From assembly GCA_041694215.1 (NCBI GenBank), contig JASMTO010000153.1, forward strand, positions 1-23,920: a stretch of DNA of 23,920 bases. The letters run 5' to 3'. Source of the DNA: Flexistipes sp041694215 (GTDB taxonomy: Bacteria; Chrysiogenota; Deferribacteres; Deferribacterales; Flexistipitaceae). Below the pieces are notes generated by a model that was given only the letters and a program-made list of their open reading frames with translations, was not told the origin of the DNA and ran no database searches. The position numbers were made by a program, and so were the translations under genes. Shown piece by piece: positions 1 through 7,911 of the stretch (positions are counted from its first letter, which is position 1; the number at the start of each line of letters is the position of its first letter).

Positions 1-420
1 TACATTTATAAAATCTCTGAAATCAACAGGATGTGGCCATCTCCCTTTACCATGATAAAATACAATCGGAATGATAAACTCTAATTCCTTCCCCTTATTA
101 TAATTGTCTTCCCAAATACAGAGCATATAACTGAGTATCTGAAGAGGAGTAAACTTAGATGATTTAGACTTGTGTTCGACAATAAAATAAGCCTGCGCCT
201 CTTTATTGTTTTTCAGTGTAACCTGTAAGGCTGCATCCAACAGCTTCTTCTTATACTTAAGCCCTCTTTTCTCAGTATTTACTGACGTAATACCTTTTGA
301 AAAATCTATACTGTTGTATATCTCTTCTGGCAGTGTAACCTTTAGAAGATTTTTTGCAGTATCTTTGTATTTCAGGATGTCCTTAAAAGTACCATCATGT
401 ATATCGTTTATTTTTGACAT
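1..420 (-). CDS. Rpn/YhgA-like PD-(D/E)XK nuclease, N-terminal part
   Basis: The open frame starts with ATG at base 420 and runs off the window edge, giving 140 residues. Seen: an opening HDGTFKDIL, then LLKVTLPEEI, an Asp at 62, a VEHKS motif at 81-85, and an IIPIVFYHGKGRW stretch near 116-128. This order (HD-F-K, LP-E, D, I-EH-S, P-V-YHG) is that of the Rpn/YhgA family, once called putative transposases and known in E. coli as recombination-promoting nucleases of the PD-(D/E)XK fold. D62, E82 and K84 would be the metal and catalytic residues. Family members are about 300 residues, so roughly half the gene is outside the window. I see no good Shine-Dalgarno, so the start is less sure than the reading frame. 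Such genes are often multicopy and act on DNA in the cytoplasm; the role here is unknown. Confidence 0.75.
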   Translation of the reverse strand, partial: MSKINDIHDGTFKDILKYKDTAKNLLKVTLPEEIYNSIDFSKGITSVNTEKRGLKYKKKLLDAALQVTLKNNKEAQAYFIVEHKSKSSKFTPLQILSYMLCIWEDNYNKGKELEFIIPIVFYHGKGRWPHPVDFRDFINV

Positions 421-477
421 GCATTATTTTATAACGGAAATGGTGGGACTTGCAAGAAAAAAAGGAAAAGCATGCCC

Positions 478-497
478 ACCTACACTTACGAAGTGCA
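478..497. repeat. Palindromic repeat copy 1 (degenerate right arm)
   Basis: Left arm ACCTACACTT, loop ACG, right arm AAGTGCA, which departs from the palindrome at its end. Read on the minus strand the hairpin is followed by a T-rich run (about 451-475), so this copy could terminate the operon that ends at 536. The same element occurs at 9223, 20444 and 22753. Confidence 0.6.
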
Positions 498-510
498 AAT
501 CATGGTGGAT

Positions 511-534
511 ATCTACCTATACCTCTACCTCTAT
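511..534. repeat. Hexanucleotide array, four units
   Basis: Four degenerate six-base units: ATCTAC, CTATAC, CTCTAC, CTCTAT. The array ends immediately before the stop codon of the dihydroorotate-dehydrogenase-like gene. A second CTCWAC-type array lies at 12506-12529. Confidence 0.6.
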
Positions 535-535
535 C

Positions 536-1513
536 TTATATATTCACTCCGTAACCGCCTGCCACCTTCATATACTGTGTTCGTTCGAATTTTTTCCGGT
601 TTTCAAGTGTTTTAACCATTAGCGATCTTATCTCATCCAAGCTACTATAATTATATTTATCCAAATATTGTTCTATACCTACTGCAATATCCTTTAAAAC
701 TTTCTCTCCCTTTATGTACATAGCTGAAGCCACCTGTACCGTTTTAGCACCCGACAAAATGTGCTGAATAGCAGCATTTGCCGAATGTATACCTGTTGTT
801 GCAGAAATATCCAGCGATACCTGAGGTGACGTTATACCAACCCACCTGAGAGCATTGTATGTCTCAAATTCTGTACTGAAAAAATCCACAGGCTTAAACT
901 CCAGCTTATCAATATCAATACCCAGACGGTAATATCTATTGAACATGACAACGGCATCAGCACCAGCTTCTTCAATGGCAGCAACAATTCCTGGAATATT
1001 TGTAAAATGCTGGCCGATTTTAACCGCCAAAGGTATTGTAATAGTGTTCTTCACTTCTTTTACAACTTTTGGGTACTTCTCTTCTATATCAGATGATTCT
1101 TCGCTTTTGTCAAAAGGCATGTAAGCAATATTCAGCTCCAGTGCGTCAGCGCCCGCCTGCTCCACATCAGTGGAGAAATCAGTCCACCATTTGCCTCCCA
1201 AACAATTTATACTGGCTATGATAGGTATATCCACAGCAGCTTTGGCCATCTCTATCAGTTTAAGATAGTTGCTTGTCCCATACATAACAGAAGCATCCGC
1301 AACTTCGTAACCGTAAGCTTCAGGATGAAAATCGTCCGTGTAAACCACATCTTCCCTCAGTTCTTCCTCAAACAGGGATTTTATAACAACAGCAGCAGCA
1401 CCGTTTTCAGCCAGTCGCTTTATCCCATCCAGTGATTTACTAAAGGATGATGCACCCGCCATAACAGGACTTTTAAGCGTTAGCCCCATATAATCTACAG
1501 ATATATCAGCCAT
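536..1513 (-). CDS. Dihydroorotate dehydrogenase-like flavoprotein
   Basis: This 325-residue protein has the FMN-binding TIM-barrel layout of the class of proteins annotated as dihydroorotate dehydrogenase-like. Visible markers are KSPVMAGASSFS (14-25), ASINC (100-104), ELNIAYMP (126-133), VKIGQHF with the FMN-contact Lys165, FNRYY (191-195) and SAMYIKG near the C-terminus. In true PyrD the segment after ELN carries the Ser/Cys base (LNxSCPN); here it is IAYMP, so orotate formation cannot be assumed and the real substrate is open. The start is backed by GGAGGG four bases upstream. The gene follows ftsK by 15 bases and is the last gene of the five-gene operon. Cytoplasmic; confident of family, not of reaction. 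Confidence 0.8.
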   Translation of the reverse strand: MADISVDYMGLTLKSPVMAGASSFSKSLDGIKRLAENGAAAVVIKSLFEEELREDVVYTDDFHPEAYGYEVADASVMYGTSNYLKLIEMAKAAVDIPIIASINCLGGKWWTDFSTDVEQAGADALELNIAYMPFDKSEESSDIEEKYPKVVKEVKNTITIPLAVKIGQHFTNIPGIVAAIEEAGADAVVMFNRYYRLGIDIDKLEFKPVDFFSTEFETYNALRWVGITSPQVSLDISATTGIHSANAAIQHILSGAKTVQVASAMYIKGEKVLKDIAVGIEQYLDKYNYSSLDEIRSLMVKTLENRKKFERTQYMKVAGGYGVNI

Positions 1514-1528
1514 AACACCCTCCGATTT

Positions 1529-3667
1529 TTAATCTTTTACAATAACCTCTCTCGGTTTGGAAGTACCATCGCTGGGGGCTATGACCCCCTCTTTTTCCAT
1601 GATTTCCACGATTCGTGCAGCTCTATTATACCCTATCCTCAGATATCTTTGCACCATGGATATGGATGCTGTCCCTTTTTTCCTCACAAGTTCCAGCGCT
1701 TCATAGTATTTTTCATCTTTTTCTGCCTCATCTATACCCTGTTCTGTAGATTCTTCCTCCTTCACAAGATCCATATTATATTCAGGCTCTCCCATTTTTT
1801 TCAGATATTCAACAATATTATTCACTTCCTTTTCGCTCACAAAACACCCGTGTATACGCACTGGATCGCTGTGCCCCGGCGGGATAAACAGACTATCACC
1901 TTTACCTAGTAACAATTCAGCACCATTTTGATCAAGGATCGTTCTGGAGTCTGTCTTTGAGGAAACCCGGAAAGAAAGCCTCGCAGGCATGTTTGCCTTA
2001 ATGATACCGGTTATGACATTCACCGAAGGACGCTGGGTGGCTAAAATCAAGTGTATCCCCACAGCTCTAGCCATCTGTGCAATCCTGATAATTGACTGTT
2101 CAACCTCTTTGCCGGCAACAATCATGAGATCGGCGAATTCATCAACGATAACCACCAGATAAGGCATCTTTTCCAACTCACTGCTTTTTGAAGCCAATTC
2201 GTTATACGAATCAATATTTCTAACCCGGTTTTCTGCAAGGAGGGCATACCTGTTTTCCATCTCCTCAACAACATTTTTCAACACATTGGCTGCTTTCCTA
2301 GGATCTGTCACCACAGGCGCTGCTAAATGCGGAATATCTTCATATACACTAAGCTCAACCATTTTAGGATCCACCAACACAAATTTGACATTTTCAGGGG
2401 ATGACTTGTAAATTATTGAACAGATTATTGTATTAACAGACACCGATTTTCCACTACCGGTTGTCCCTGCAATAAGCAGATGGGGCATTTTGGTAAGATC
2501 GGTAATGTAAGGTCTTCCGGCAATATCTTTTCCCAATATAACGGTGAGCTGTGAGTCCTGTTTCAAGAAATCTTTTGTATTGATCAACTCCCTTAAATTT
2601 ACTGCAGCTCTCTTCTTGTTAGGCAGCTCTATTCCCACCACCGATTTACCAGGAATGGGAGCAATAATTCTGACACTGACAGCACTCATTGCCAGTGCCA
2701 GATCATTTTCCAGATTAGATATTTTGTTCACTTTCACACCATCAGCCGGCTCAAATTCATATAAAGTCACAACCGGTCCCGGCTTAATTTCCCGGATACG
2801 CCCTTGTACACCAAAATTCTGTAACTTCTCCTCAAGGATTTTCCCTTTGGACTTCAGCTCACTATCAGATTCGAACGTATTTATCTGCTCCACATCTTCC
2901 AGTAAATTCAAAGGGATACTGTATCTTGCCCTTTTAACATTTTCCGGCTGAAATTTCTCTGCGATATTCACTTCGTTCCTATTATGATGAGACTCCGAAT
3001 CTTTGTTTGTAATGATTTCTTTCTCATCTTTCTGTGAAACATCGGTTTTCTTTTTGATATGTTTTTTGTTTTTTTCTTTATTATTTTTCCCCTTTAGATT
3101 AAATGTAAATTTGGGCACCATTTTTTGCAGTTTATCACTGGAAAAATTAAAACGAATAAAAAGATACAGGCAAGACACTACTAAAAACAATGAAATGATA
3201 ATCCCACCGATATCACCTATGATGGAAGCAAGAAAATCCCTCGACAGCAAACCTATTGCACCACCACCATTTTTAGATGTAAAATAAAAATCATCCACCC
3301 CGGTAAATCCAGTAAACAGGCTCAAGCCTATAAGTACAGTAAGTAAAAGGGATATATCTGTATAAAATCTATTTTTCAGGGAGCTCTCTTTTTTAATCAA
3401 ATACACATCATACGTAAGGTATCCACTCATAACAGGGATCAGCAGTGCCACCCAACCAAAAATGCTCCCCAGGATATCAGCTGTATAAGCCCCCAGTTTC
3501 CCAAAGAAATTTTGTACTTCACTCTTATAATCGGTAAAAACAATATTCGAGTACGATGGATCTGATGACGAGTAAGAATATATGGACAATGTCAAAAATA
3601 TTGTCGCAAAAGCTGCTAACAGTAGCAAAATATCGTAAATTTTCCTATTATTTTTTTCTACAGCCAT
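1529..3667 (-). CDS. ftsK: FtsK/SpoIIIE-type DNA translocase
   Basis: Septal DNA pump of 712 residues that clears and orients chromosome ends during division. The N-terminus has hydrophobic segments at about 13-32, 62-88, 105-125 and 145-171, the usual four-helix membrane anchor. A short Lys-rich linker (about 192-217) follows. The motor begins with the alpha/beta region from about 245, has Walker A GTTGSGKS at 401-408, Walker B VVIVDEFAD at 505-513 and an ATQRPS motif at 543-548. The last 60 residues form the winged-helix gamma domain that reads KOPS-type DNA signals (ISMVQRYLRIGYNRAARI). The protein is compact compared with E. coli FtsK (over 1300 residues) and close to the SpoIIIE/SftA size because the linker is short. 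Its start overlaps the end of uppP by ten bases, with a weak ribosome binding site, so translational coupling is likely. Confidence 0.95.
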   Translation of the reverse strand: MAVEKNNRKIYDILLLLAAFATIFLTLSIYSYSSSDPSYSNIVFTDYKSEVQNFFGKLGAYTADILGSIFGWVALLIPVMSGYLTYDVYLIKKESSLKNRFYTDISLLLTVLIGLSLFTGFTGVDDFYFTSKNGGGAIGLLSRDFLASIIGDIGGIIISLFLVVSCLYLFIRFNFSSDKLQKMVPKFTFNLKGKNNKEKNKKHIKKKTDVSQKDEKEIITNKDSESHHNRNEVNIAEKFQPENVKRARYSIPLNLLEDVEQINTFESDSELKSKGKILEEKLQNFGVQGRIREIKPGPVVTLYEFEPADGVKVNKISNLENDLALAMSAVSVRIIAPIPGKSVVGIELPNKKRAAVNLRELINTKDFLKQDSQLTVILGKDIAGRPYITDLTKMPHLLIAGTTGSGKSVSVNTIICSIIYKSSPENVKFVLVDPKMVELSVYEDIPHLAAPVVTDPRKAANVLKNVVEEMENRYALLAENRVRNIDSYNELASKSSELEKMPYLVVIVDEFADLMIVAGKEVEQSIIRIAQMARAVGIHLILATQRPSVNVITGIIKANMPARLSFRVSSKTDSRTILDQNGAELLLGKGDSLFIPPGHSDPVRIHGCFVSEKEVNNIVEYLKKMGEPEYNMDLVKEEESTEQGIDEAEKDEKYYEALELVRKKGTASISMVQRYLRIGYNRAARIVEIMEKEGVIAPSDGTSKPREVIVKD

Positions 3668-4449
3668 ATTATTGATATAATCCCTATTGCAAGACAGTAT
3701 ATTGCAAAATAGGTCAATTTTGCACTTCTGACAAGCTTCATCATAAGAAAAATTGCCAAAAATCCACTGATAAAAGCACTCATCATTGCAAGAAGATAAG
3801 GTGTAAGCTGCATACTATCCAATGTATCAATGTATTTCACCTGCAGCAATGCAGCCCCTAACACTGCAGGAAGAGACATGAGAAATGAAAACTCAGCAGC
3901 ATCTTTTCTGTTAATATCCAAAAGTACAGCTATAGCTATGGTGGAGCCAGAACGAGAAATCCCTGGAATAACAGCAAGTCCCTGGATTATTCCCAGCAGA
4001 AAAGATTTATTATACGTAACCACACCGGAAGATTTTTTTTTGTCAGATAGCACAAGCAAAATTGATGTCAATATCAACGCATAGCCCACGTAAACTGTAG
4101 AGGAAAACAGCACATCGGCAAAATTTTCAAAATACAACCCAATTATGGCAGTGGGAACAGATGCAATAACAATCCCCCAGAGCATATTTTTATTCTCAAA
4201 ATAGGTGATTCTGTATTTTAGGAAAAATGCTCCCAGAAAAGCCTTCAACAACAAAAGTATTTTTTTCCGAAAATATATAACTACAGCACAGAACGTCGCA
4301 AAATGCACAGAGATATCAAACAACAAACCAGGCTGCTGGAATCCTTCAATAAAGGACCTGGCAATAACAAGGTGCCCGGAGCTACTAACAGGCAAAAACT
4401 CTGTCAGCCCTTGAATGATTCCTAATAAAATGTATGCAGTGCTATCCAT
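3658..4449 (-). CDS. uppP: Undecaprenyl-diphosphatase (BacA/UppP)
   Basis: Integral membrane phosphatase that dephosphorylates undecaprenyl pyrophosphate so that the lipid carrier can be reused for peptidoglycan and other surface polymers; overproduction gives bacitracin resistance. The 263-residue length is typical. The two signature loops are present: GIIQGLTEFLPVSSSGH (10-26), which contains the catalytic Glu and Ser residues, and PGISRSGST (162-170) with the active-site Arg. Hydrophobic helices fill the rest. The gene follows the RNase J gene by eight bases, with GAGGG just upstream of the ATG. It overlaps ftsK by ten bases, so the two are probably made together, fitting a cell-envelope and division context. 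Confidence 0.95.
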   Translation of the reverse strand: MDSTAYILLGIIQGLTEFLPVSSSGHLVIARSFIEGFQQPGLLFDISVHFATFCAVVIYFRKKILLLLKAFLGAFFLKYRITYFENKNMLWGIVIASVPTAIIGLYFENFADVLFSSTVYVGYALILTSILLVLSDKKKSSGVVTYNKSFLLGIIQGLAVIPGISRSGSTIAIAVLLDINRKDAAEFSFLMSLPAVLGAALLQVKYIDTLDSMQLTPYLLAMMSAFISGFLAIFLMMKLVRSAKLTYFAIYCLAIGIISIIWL

Positions 4450-4457
4450 TTCACCCT

Positions 4458-6071
4458 CTAACCAACAAAAATTTTTATAATAGGTCGTCTATCTAACTCT
4501 TTTTTCAAAAACGTTTTTGCAAGCTTTCTTGTCATCTCAATCAGCTTATCATTATCATCTTTTATTATATCTTTCAACAAAATAAGATTTTCTCTCAAAA
4601 ACTTAGCAAATCGAAAATAATAGTAGTCACCAAGGGAAAAGCCCACCGTCTCAATATCAAAACTCTCATCAATACCATATACTCTGATAACCACCACACC
4701 ATCGCGCGCTAGGTGCTTTCGCTCTTTCAACTGTGAATCATCAAGAAAAAAACCACCTCTTGTGTCTATATATTTATAGCCTGAGTCTATCTTTTCTACA
4801 CTCGGCTTTTTTTCTGCACTATTAAAAACCACCTTTTCCCCTGTAATAGCAAATATGCCCTCAGCTGCAAAATGTTCATTTTTCAGCATGTGGCAGAACT
4901 GTTTTTGGTGCCTGATTTCACCATGGATAGGAATCACATATGTTGGTCTAATAAGTCTTAGAAACGTCTTTATATCCTCGCAACCTGCATGTCCTGACGT
5001 ATGTATTTGGGCTTCCCCCATGTCAACCACGTTACCACCGTATAGAGCAATTTGGTTTATCATTGCATTCAGGTTTTTCTCATTACCGGGGATAACCCGA
5101 GAAGAAATTACAAACGTATCCCCTTCTTTAATTTTTAATTTTTTACGCTCCTTTGAAACAATTTTAAAAAGGCTGCTACCTGATTCCCCCTGACATCCGG
5201 ACACTACATAACAAATCTGCTCATCCGGTAAATCCTTCGCGTCTAAAGACGTAATAACAGTATCTTCAGGGAAAGGCAAAAAACCGTTTTCATTAGCCAC
5301 CAGCGTATTTTTCAGCACAGATCTCCCCTCAAAAACAACCTTTCTTCCGAGGCTTTCACATACCTGTAATACCTGATTTATCCTGTCTATATTGGAAGCA
5401 AATGTCGTAAAAAAGATACGGCCGGAAGCAGCAAGAAAAACATCACGTATATTTGATTTCAGAGCACTCTCAGAAGCCATCTCACCCTTTTCAAATATAT
5501 TGGTGGAATCAACCAAAGCCAGGTCAATGCCGTTATTGCCCATTTTTTCATATGTTTCTCTGTTAAACGGTTCACCACTTACAGGTGTGTAATCAATTTT
5601 AAAATCAGATGCATGCAGACAGGAAAAATTATTATTTTTTATCAAAATGCTGTAGGTATCAGGTATTGAGTGATTTACAGGATTATAGGTTAGGGAAAAA
5701 TCACCTACCAAAAATGTCTCTCCAGCCATCACATCGTTTAGTGCAGCCTTTATTTTGTATTCTGACAATTTTTGTTTTAGCAGTTTCAGCGTAAGGGGGC
5801 CACCCCATACAGGAATATTAAAGTCTTTTAGCAAATAGGGAACGCCACCCATGTGATCTTCATGGGCATGGGTCAAAAGCAGCCCTTTTAATTTGTTGCG
5901 TAAAGCATACAGATATGAAAAATCCGGAATAATATAATCAATACCAGGATAAGAATAATCAGCAAACATTACCCCGCAATCAACTATGAGTGCGCTTTCT
6001 TCAGATTCATAAAGATACATGTTCATGCCGATGAAACCAGCTCCCCCCAAAAACGTTACAGTAAAAGACAT
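4458..6071 (-). CDS. rnj: Ribonuclease J family protein
   Basis: Metallo-beta-lactamase/beta-CASP nuclease of 537 residues, the size of bacterial RNase J (about 550), which acts in mRNA decay and rRNA maturation as a 5' exonuclease and endonuclease. Seen: HAHEDH at 68-73 (zinc ligands), HASDFKID, a beta-CASP segment with TFASNIDRI, the SGHAG motif, and RPTYVIPIHGEIRHQ, the late beta-CASP histidine motif specific to this family. The N-terminal motif is LGGAGFIGMN, whereas most RNase J proteins read GG-x-x-EIGKN. The start codon shares one base with the stop of the upstream kinase gene (TAATG), so translation is coupled. I cannot tell J1 from J2; only one copy is in the window. Confidence 0.9.
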   Translation of the reverse strand: MSFTVTFLGGAGFIGMNMYLYESEESALIVDCGVMFADYSYPGIDYIIPDFSYLYALRNKLKGLLLTHAHEDHMGGVPYLLKDFNIPVWGGPLTLKLLKQKLSEYKIKAALNDVMAGETFLVGDFSLTYNPVNHSIPDTYSILIKNNNFSCLHASDFKIDYTPVSGEPFNRETYEKMGNNGIDLALVDSTNIFEKGEMASESALKSNIRDVFLAASGRIFFTTFASNIDRINQVLQVCESLGRKVVFEGRSVLKNTLVANENGFLPFPEDTVITSLDAKDLPDEQICYVVSGCQGESGSSLFKIVSKERKKLKIKEGDTFVISSRVIPGNEKNLNAMINQIALYGGNVVDMGEAQIHTSGHAGCEDIKTFLRLIRPTYVIPIHGEIRHQKQFCHMLKNEHFAAEGIFAITGEKVVFNSAEKKPSVEKIDSGYKYIDTRGGFFLDDSQLKERKHLARDGVVVIRVYGIDESFDIETVGFSLGDYYYFRFAKFLRENLILLKDIIKDDNDKLIEMTRKLAKTFLKKELDRRPIIKIFVG

Positions 6072-7750
6072 TACAATTTCCCCGATTTAAAAATACCGAT
6101 GGCAAGCCCCAATCCAAGGAATGAAGCAATAACAAAGCCGAAAAGACCAAAAAAAGAGATATCCAGGATTTTAGGCCCCACATCTGCCAGGATAAAAAGG
6201 GATGATGATAAAACAATTGCCGCAATAATAATACTGAAGGAAAGTCTATTTGCCGACCTGTCCATTTCCTTTGACATTATATCCAAATTTCTGTGTATAA
6301 AATTTATACTCAAATCATCTTCTTTAAGTTTGTCCACCAGAACCTTATAGTCTGCCGGAAATCGTTTTACAATATTTGAATATCCTATGGAAATATTCTT
6401 ACATTCATTGAATATCGCATCGGGCGTGTATTTTTTTAAAATTATTTTTTTAGCATACGGTTTGGCAAAATCAAGAAAATTGAAATCGGGATTCAACTTT
6501 CTGCCGGTGGATTCCAAAAAAGAAAACGTTTTAAATATCAACAGGTAATCAGTGGGAAAGCGAAAGTGGTGCTTCCTGCCCATATTTATTATATCATCCA
6601 TAACCTTTGCTACATTGACATCACCAATCTCTTTGCCATATACAGGCAGAATAATGTCAATCAGATCCCTTTTTATCCTGCGCAAATCAGCATTTCTGTT
6701 CACAAGGCCAAAAGAAACCATTTCCTCAACCATACTCTCCACATCAAAATTAATCAGCCCAACAAAGACTGCACTTAAATGCTCCAAAAGCTTATTATCA
6801 ACTTTGCCAATAATGCCAAAATCGAGAATAGCCATTCTCCCTTCTTTTGTAATCAAAATGTTGCCAGGATGTGGATCCGCATGAAAAAAACCAAACTCAA
6901 AAACCTGCTTGAGATAAAAATCCACACCAATTTCAGAGATGTTAACAAGATCAAGATTATTTTTTCTGTGGGATTCAATATCATCCACCGGATTTCCCTC
7001 TATAAACTCCATCGTCAAAACATTGTAATCTGTATATTCCCAAAACACCTTTGGGATATGCAGATCTTCAGTATCAGCAAAATATTCGCCAAATTTCTCT
7101 ATATATGTAGCTTCAAGCATAAAATTTAACTCTTTGTGCAACTGATCGGCAAATTCCTCTGCAATACCCAGCGCGTTAATATTTTTTGCTTCCTGATCAT
7201 ATTTTTCTGCAGTAGATGCCAGGAAAATAAGAATGCTCAGGTCATTCTCTATTTTACTTTCCACTTTAGGGCGCTTTACTTTCACAGCAACGCTCCTACC
7301 ATCGTAAAGAATGGCTTTGTGGACCTGTGCTATAGAGGCCGCCGCCACTGGCTCTTTTGAAAACTCTTTAAATACCATACCAACGGACTTTCCCAGACTG
7401 TCTTCCACCTGTTTGATAATTTCATCATAACTAACAGGGGCTACCTCATCCTGCAGTTTTTCAAGCTCCCTAACAAATTTTTCCGGAAAGATATCCGCCC
7501 TTGTGCTTAAAAACTGCCCAACTTTTACAAAAGTAGGCCCTAAGCTCTCTAGCAATTTTCTGAAGCGCACCTCTTCTGGAAGTTTCTCAATATTCTTTGC
7601 TTTTCCAAATGTTATAACTTTTTTACCGAGCCCCAAAACAGAAGAGAGATTAGTATCATCCAGAAAACGTCCAAAACCGTAATAAACCACCTGGGAAACA
7701 ATCTCCCGAGCTCTGCTCAAATTTCTAAATGTTTTTTTTATTCTCCACAT
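6071..7750 (-). CDS. ABC1/UbiB/AarF-family atypical kinase
   Basis: First gene of the operon, 559 residues. The ABC1 family markers are all present: KVGQFLSTR (76-84), the Ala-rich loop AAASIAQVH (136-144) that replaces the glycine loop, VAVKVKRP (154-161) with the nucleotide-binding Lys, HADPHPGN (290-297) and DFGIIG (310-315). The C-terminus has two hydrophobic helices (about 504-550), which would anchor it in the inner membrane. In proteobacteria UbiB acts as an ATPase/kinase needed for ubiquinone synthesis. The window contains no ubiquinone genes, and if the host uses menaquinone, as its apparent relatives do, the role would be different, perhaps in lipid or quinone handling. The start has a weak AGGCAGAG upstream. 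Confidence 0.9.
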   Translation of the reverse strand: MWRIKKTFRNLSRAREIVSQVVYYGFGRFLDDTNLSSVLGLGKKVITFGKAKNIEKLPEEVRFRKLLESLGPTFVKVGQFLSTRADIFPEKFVRELEKLQDEVAPVSYDEIIKQVEDSLGKSVGMVFKEFSKEPVAAASIAQVHKAILYDGRSVAVKVKRPKVESKIENDLSILIFLASTAEKYDQEAKNINALGIAEEFADQLHKELNFMLEATYIEKFGEYFADTEDLHIPKVFWEYTDYNVLTMEFIEGNPVDDIESHRKNNLDLVNISEIGVDFYLKQVFEFGFFHADPHPGNILITKEGRMAILDFGIIGKVDNKLLEHLSAVFVGLINFDVESMVEEMVSFGLVNRNADLRRIKRDLIDIILPVYGKEIGDVNVAKVMDDIINMGRKHHFRFPTDYLLIFKTFSFLESTGRKLNPDFNFLDFAKPYAKKIILKKYTPDAIFNECKNISIGYSNIVKRFPADYKVLVDKLKEDDLSINFIHRNLDIMSKEMDRSANRLSFSIIIAAIVLSSSLFILADVGPKILDISFFGLFGFVIASFLGLGLAIGIFKSGKL

Positions 7751-7770
7751 ATCTCTGCCTTTTGCAGTTT

Positions 7771-7798
7771 ACTTAACACTTAACACCCAACACTTAGC
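7771..7798. repeat. Heptanucleotide array, four units
   Basis: Units ACTTAAC, ACTTAAC, ACCCAAC, ACTTAGC, 28 bases, just upstream of the kinase gene start. It is the reverse complement of the YTAAGTG arrays at 18388 and 18537. Confidence 0.7.
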
Positions 7799-7818
7799 AC
7801 TATCTACCATTTTTCAGA

Positions 7819-7846
7819 TTTATAGACAACAATACTTTATCACAAA
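7819..7846 (-). promoter_or_regulatory. Possible promoter of the ubiB-rnj-uppP-ftsK operon
   Basis: On the minus strand a -10-like TATAAA (complement of 7819-7824) is preceded at 16 bases by TTTGTG (complement of 7841-7846). It lies about 70 bases upstream of the kinase start and before the heptamer array, which would then be in the untranslated leader. The match to a sigma-70 promoter is moderate. Confidence 0.3.
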
Positions 7847-7911
7847 AATGTTTTATTTCCACCAAATGTTTTTCTTTATTTTTAGCCTAAATCAGCATAT
7901 AAAGACCCCTT

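Noticed and set aside
206..622. Plus-strand frame of 138 residues at the left end
   Set aside because: It is antisense to the Rpn-like gene and the end of the DHOD-like gene, with low-complexity Ser/Phe content and no family features; the minus-strand frames explain the region.
536..1513. Calling the DHOD-like gene pyrD
   Set aside because: The catalytic Ser/Cys segment of PyrD is absent.
6007..6225. Minus-strand frame of 72 residues across the kinase/RNase J junction
   Set aside because: It is an out-of-frame shadow of two well-supported genes.
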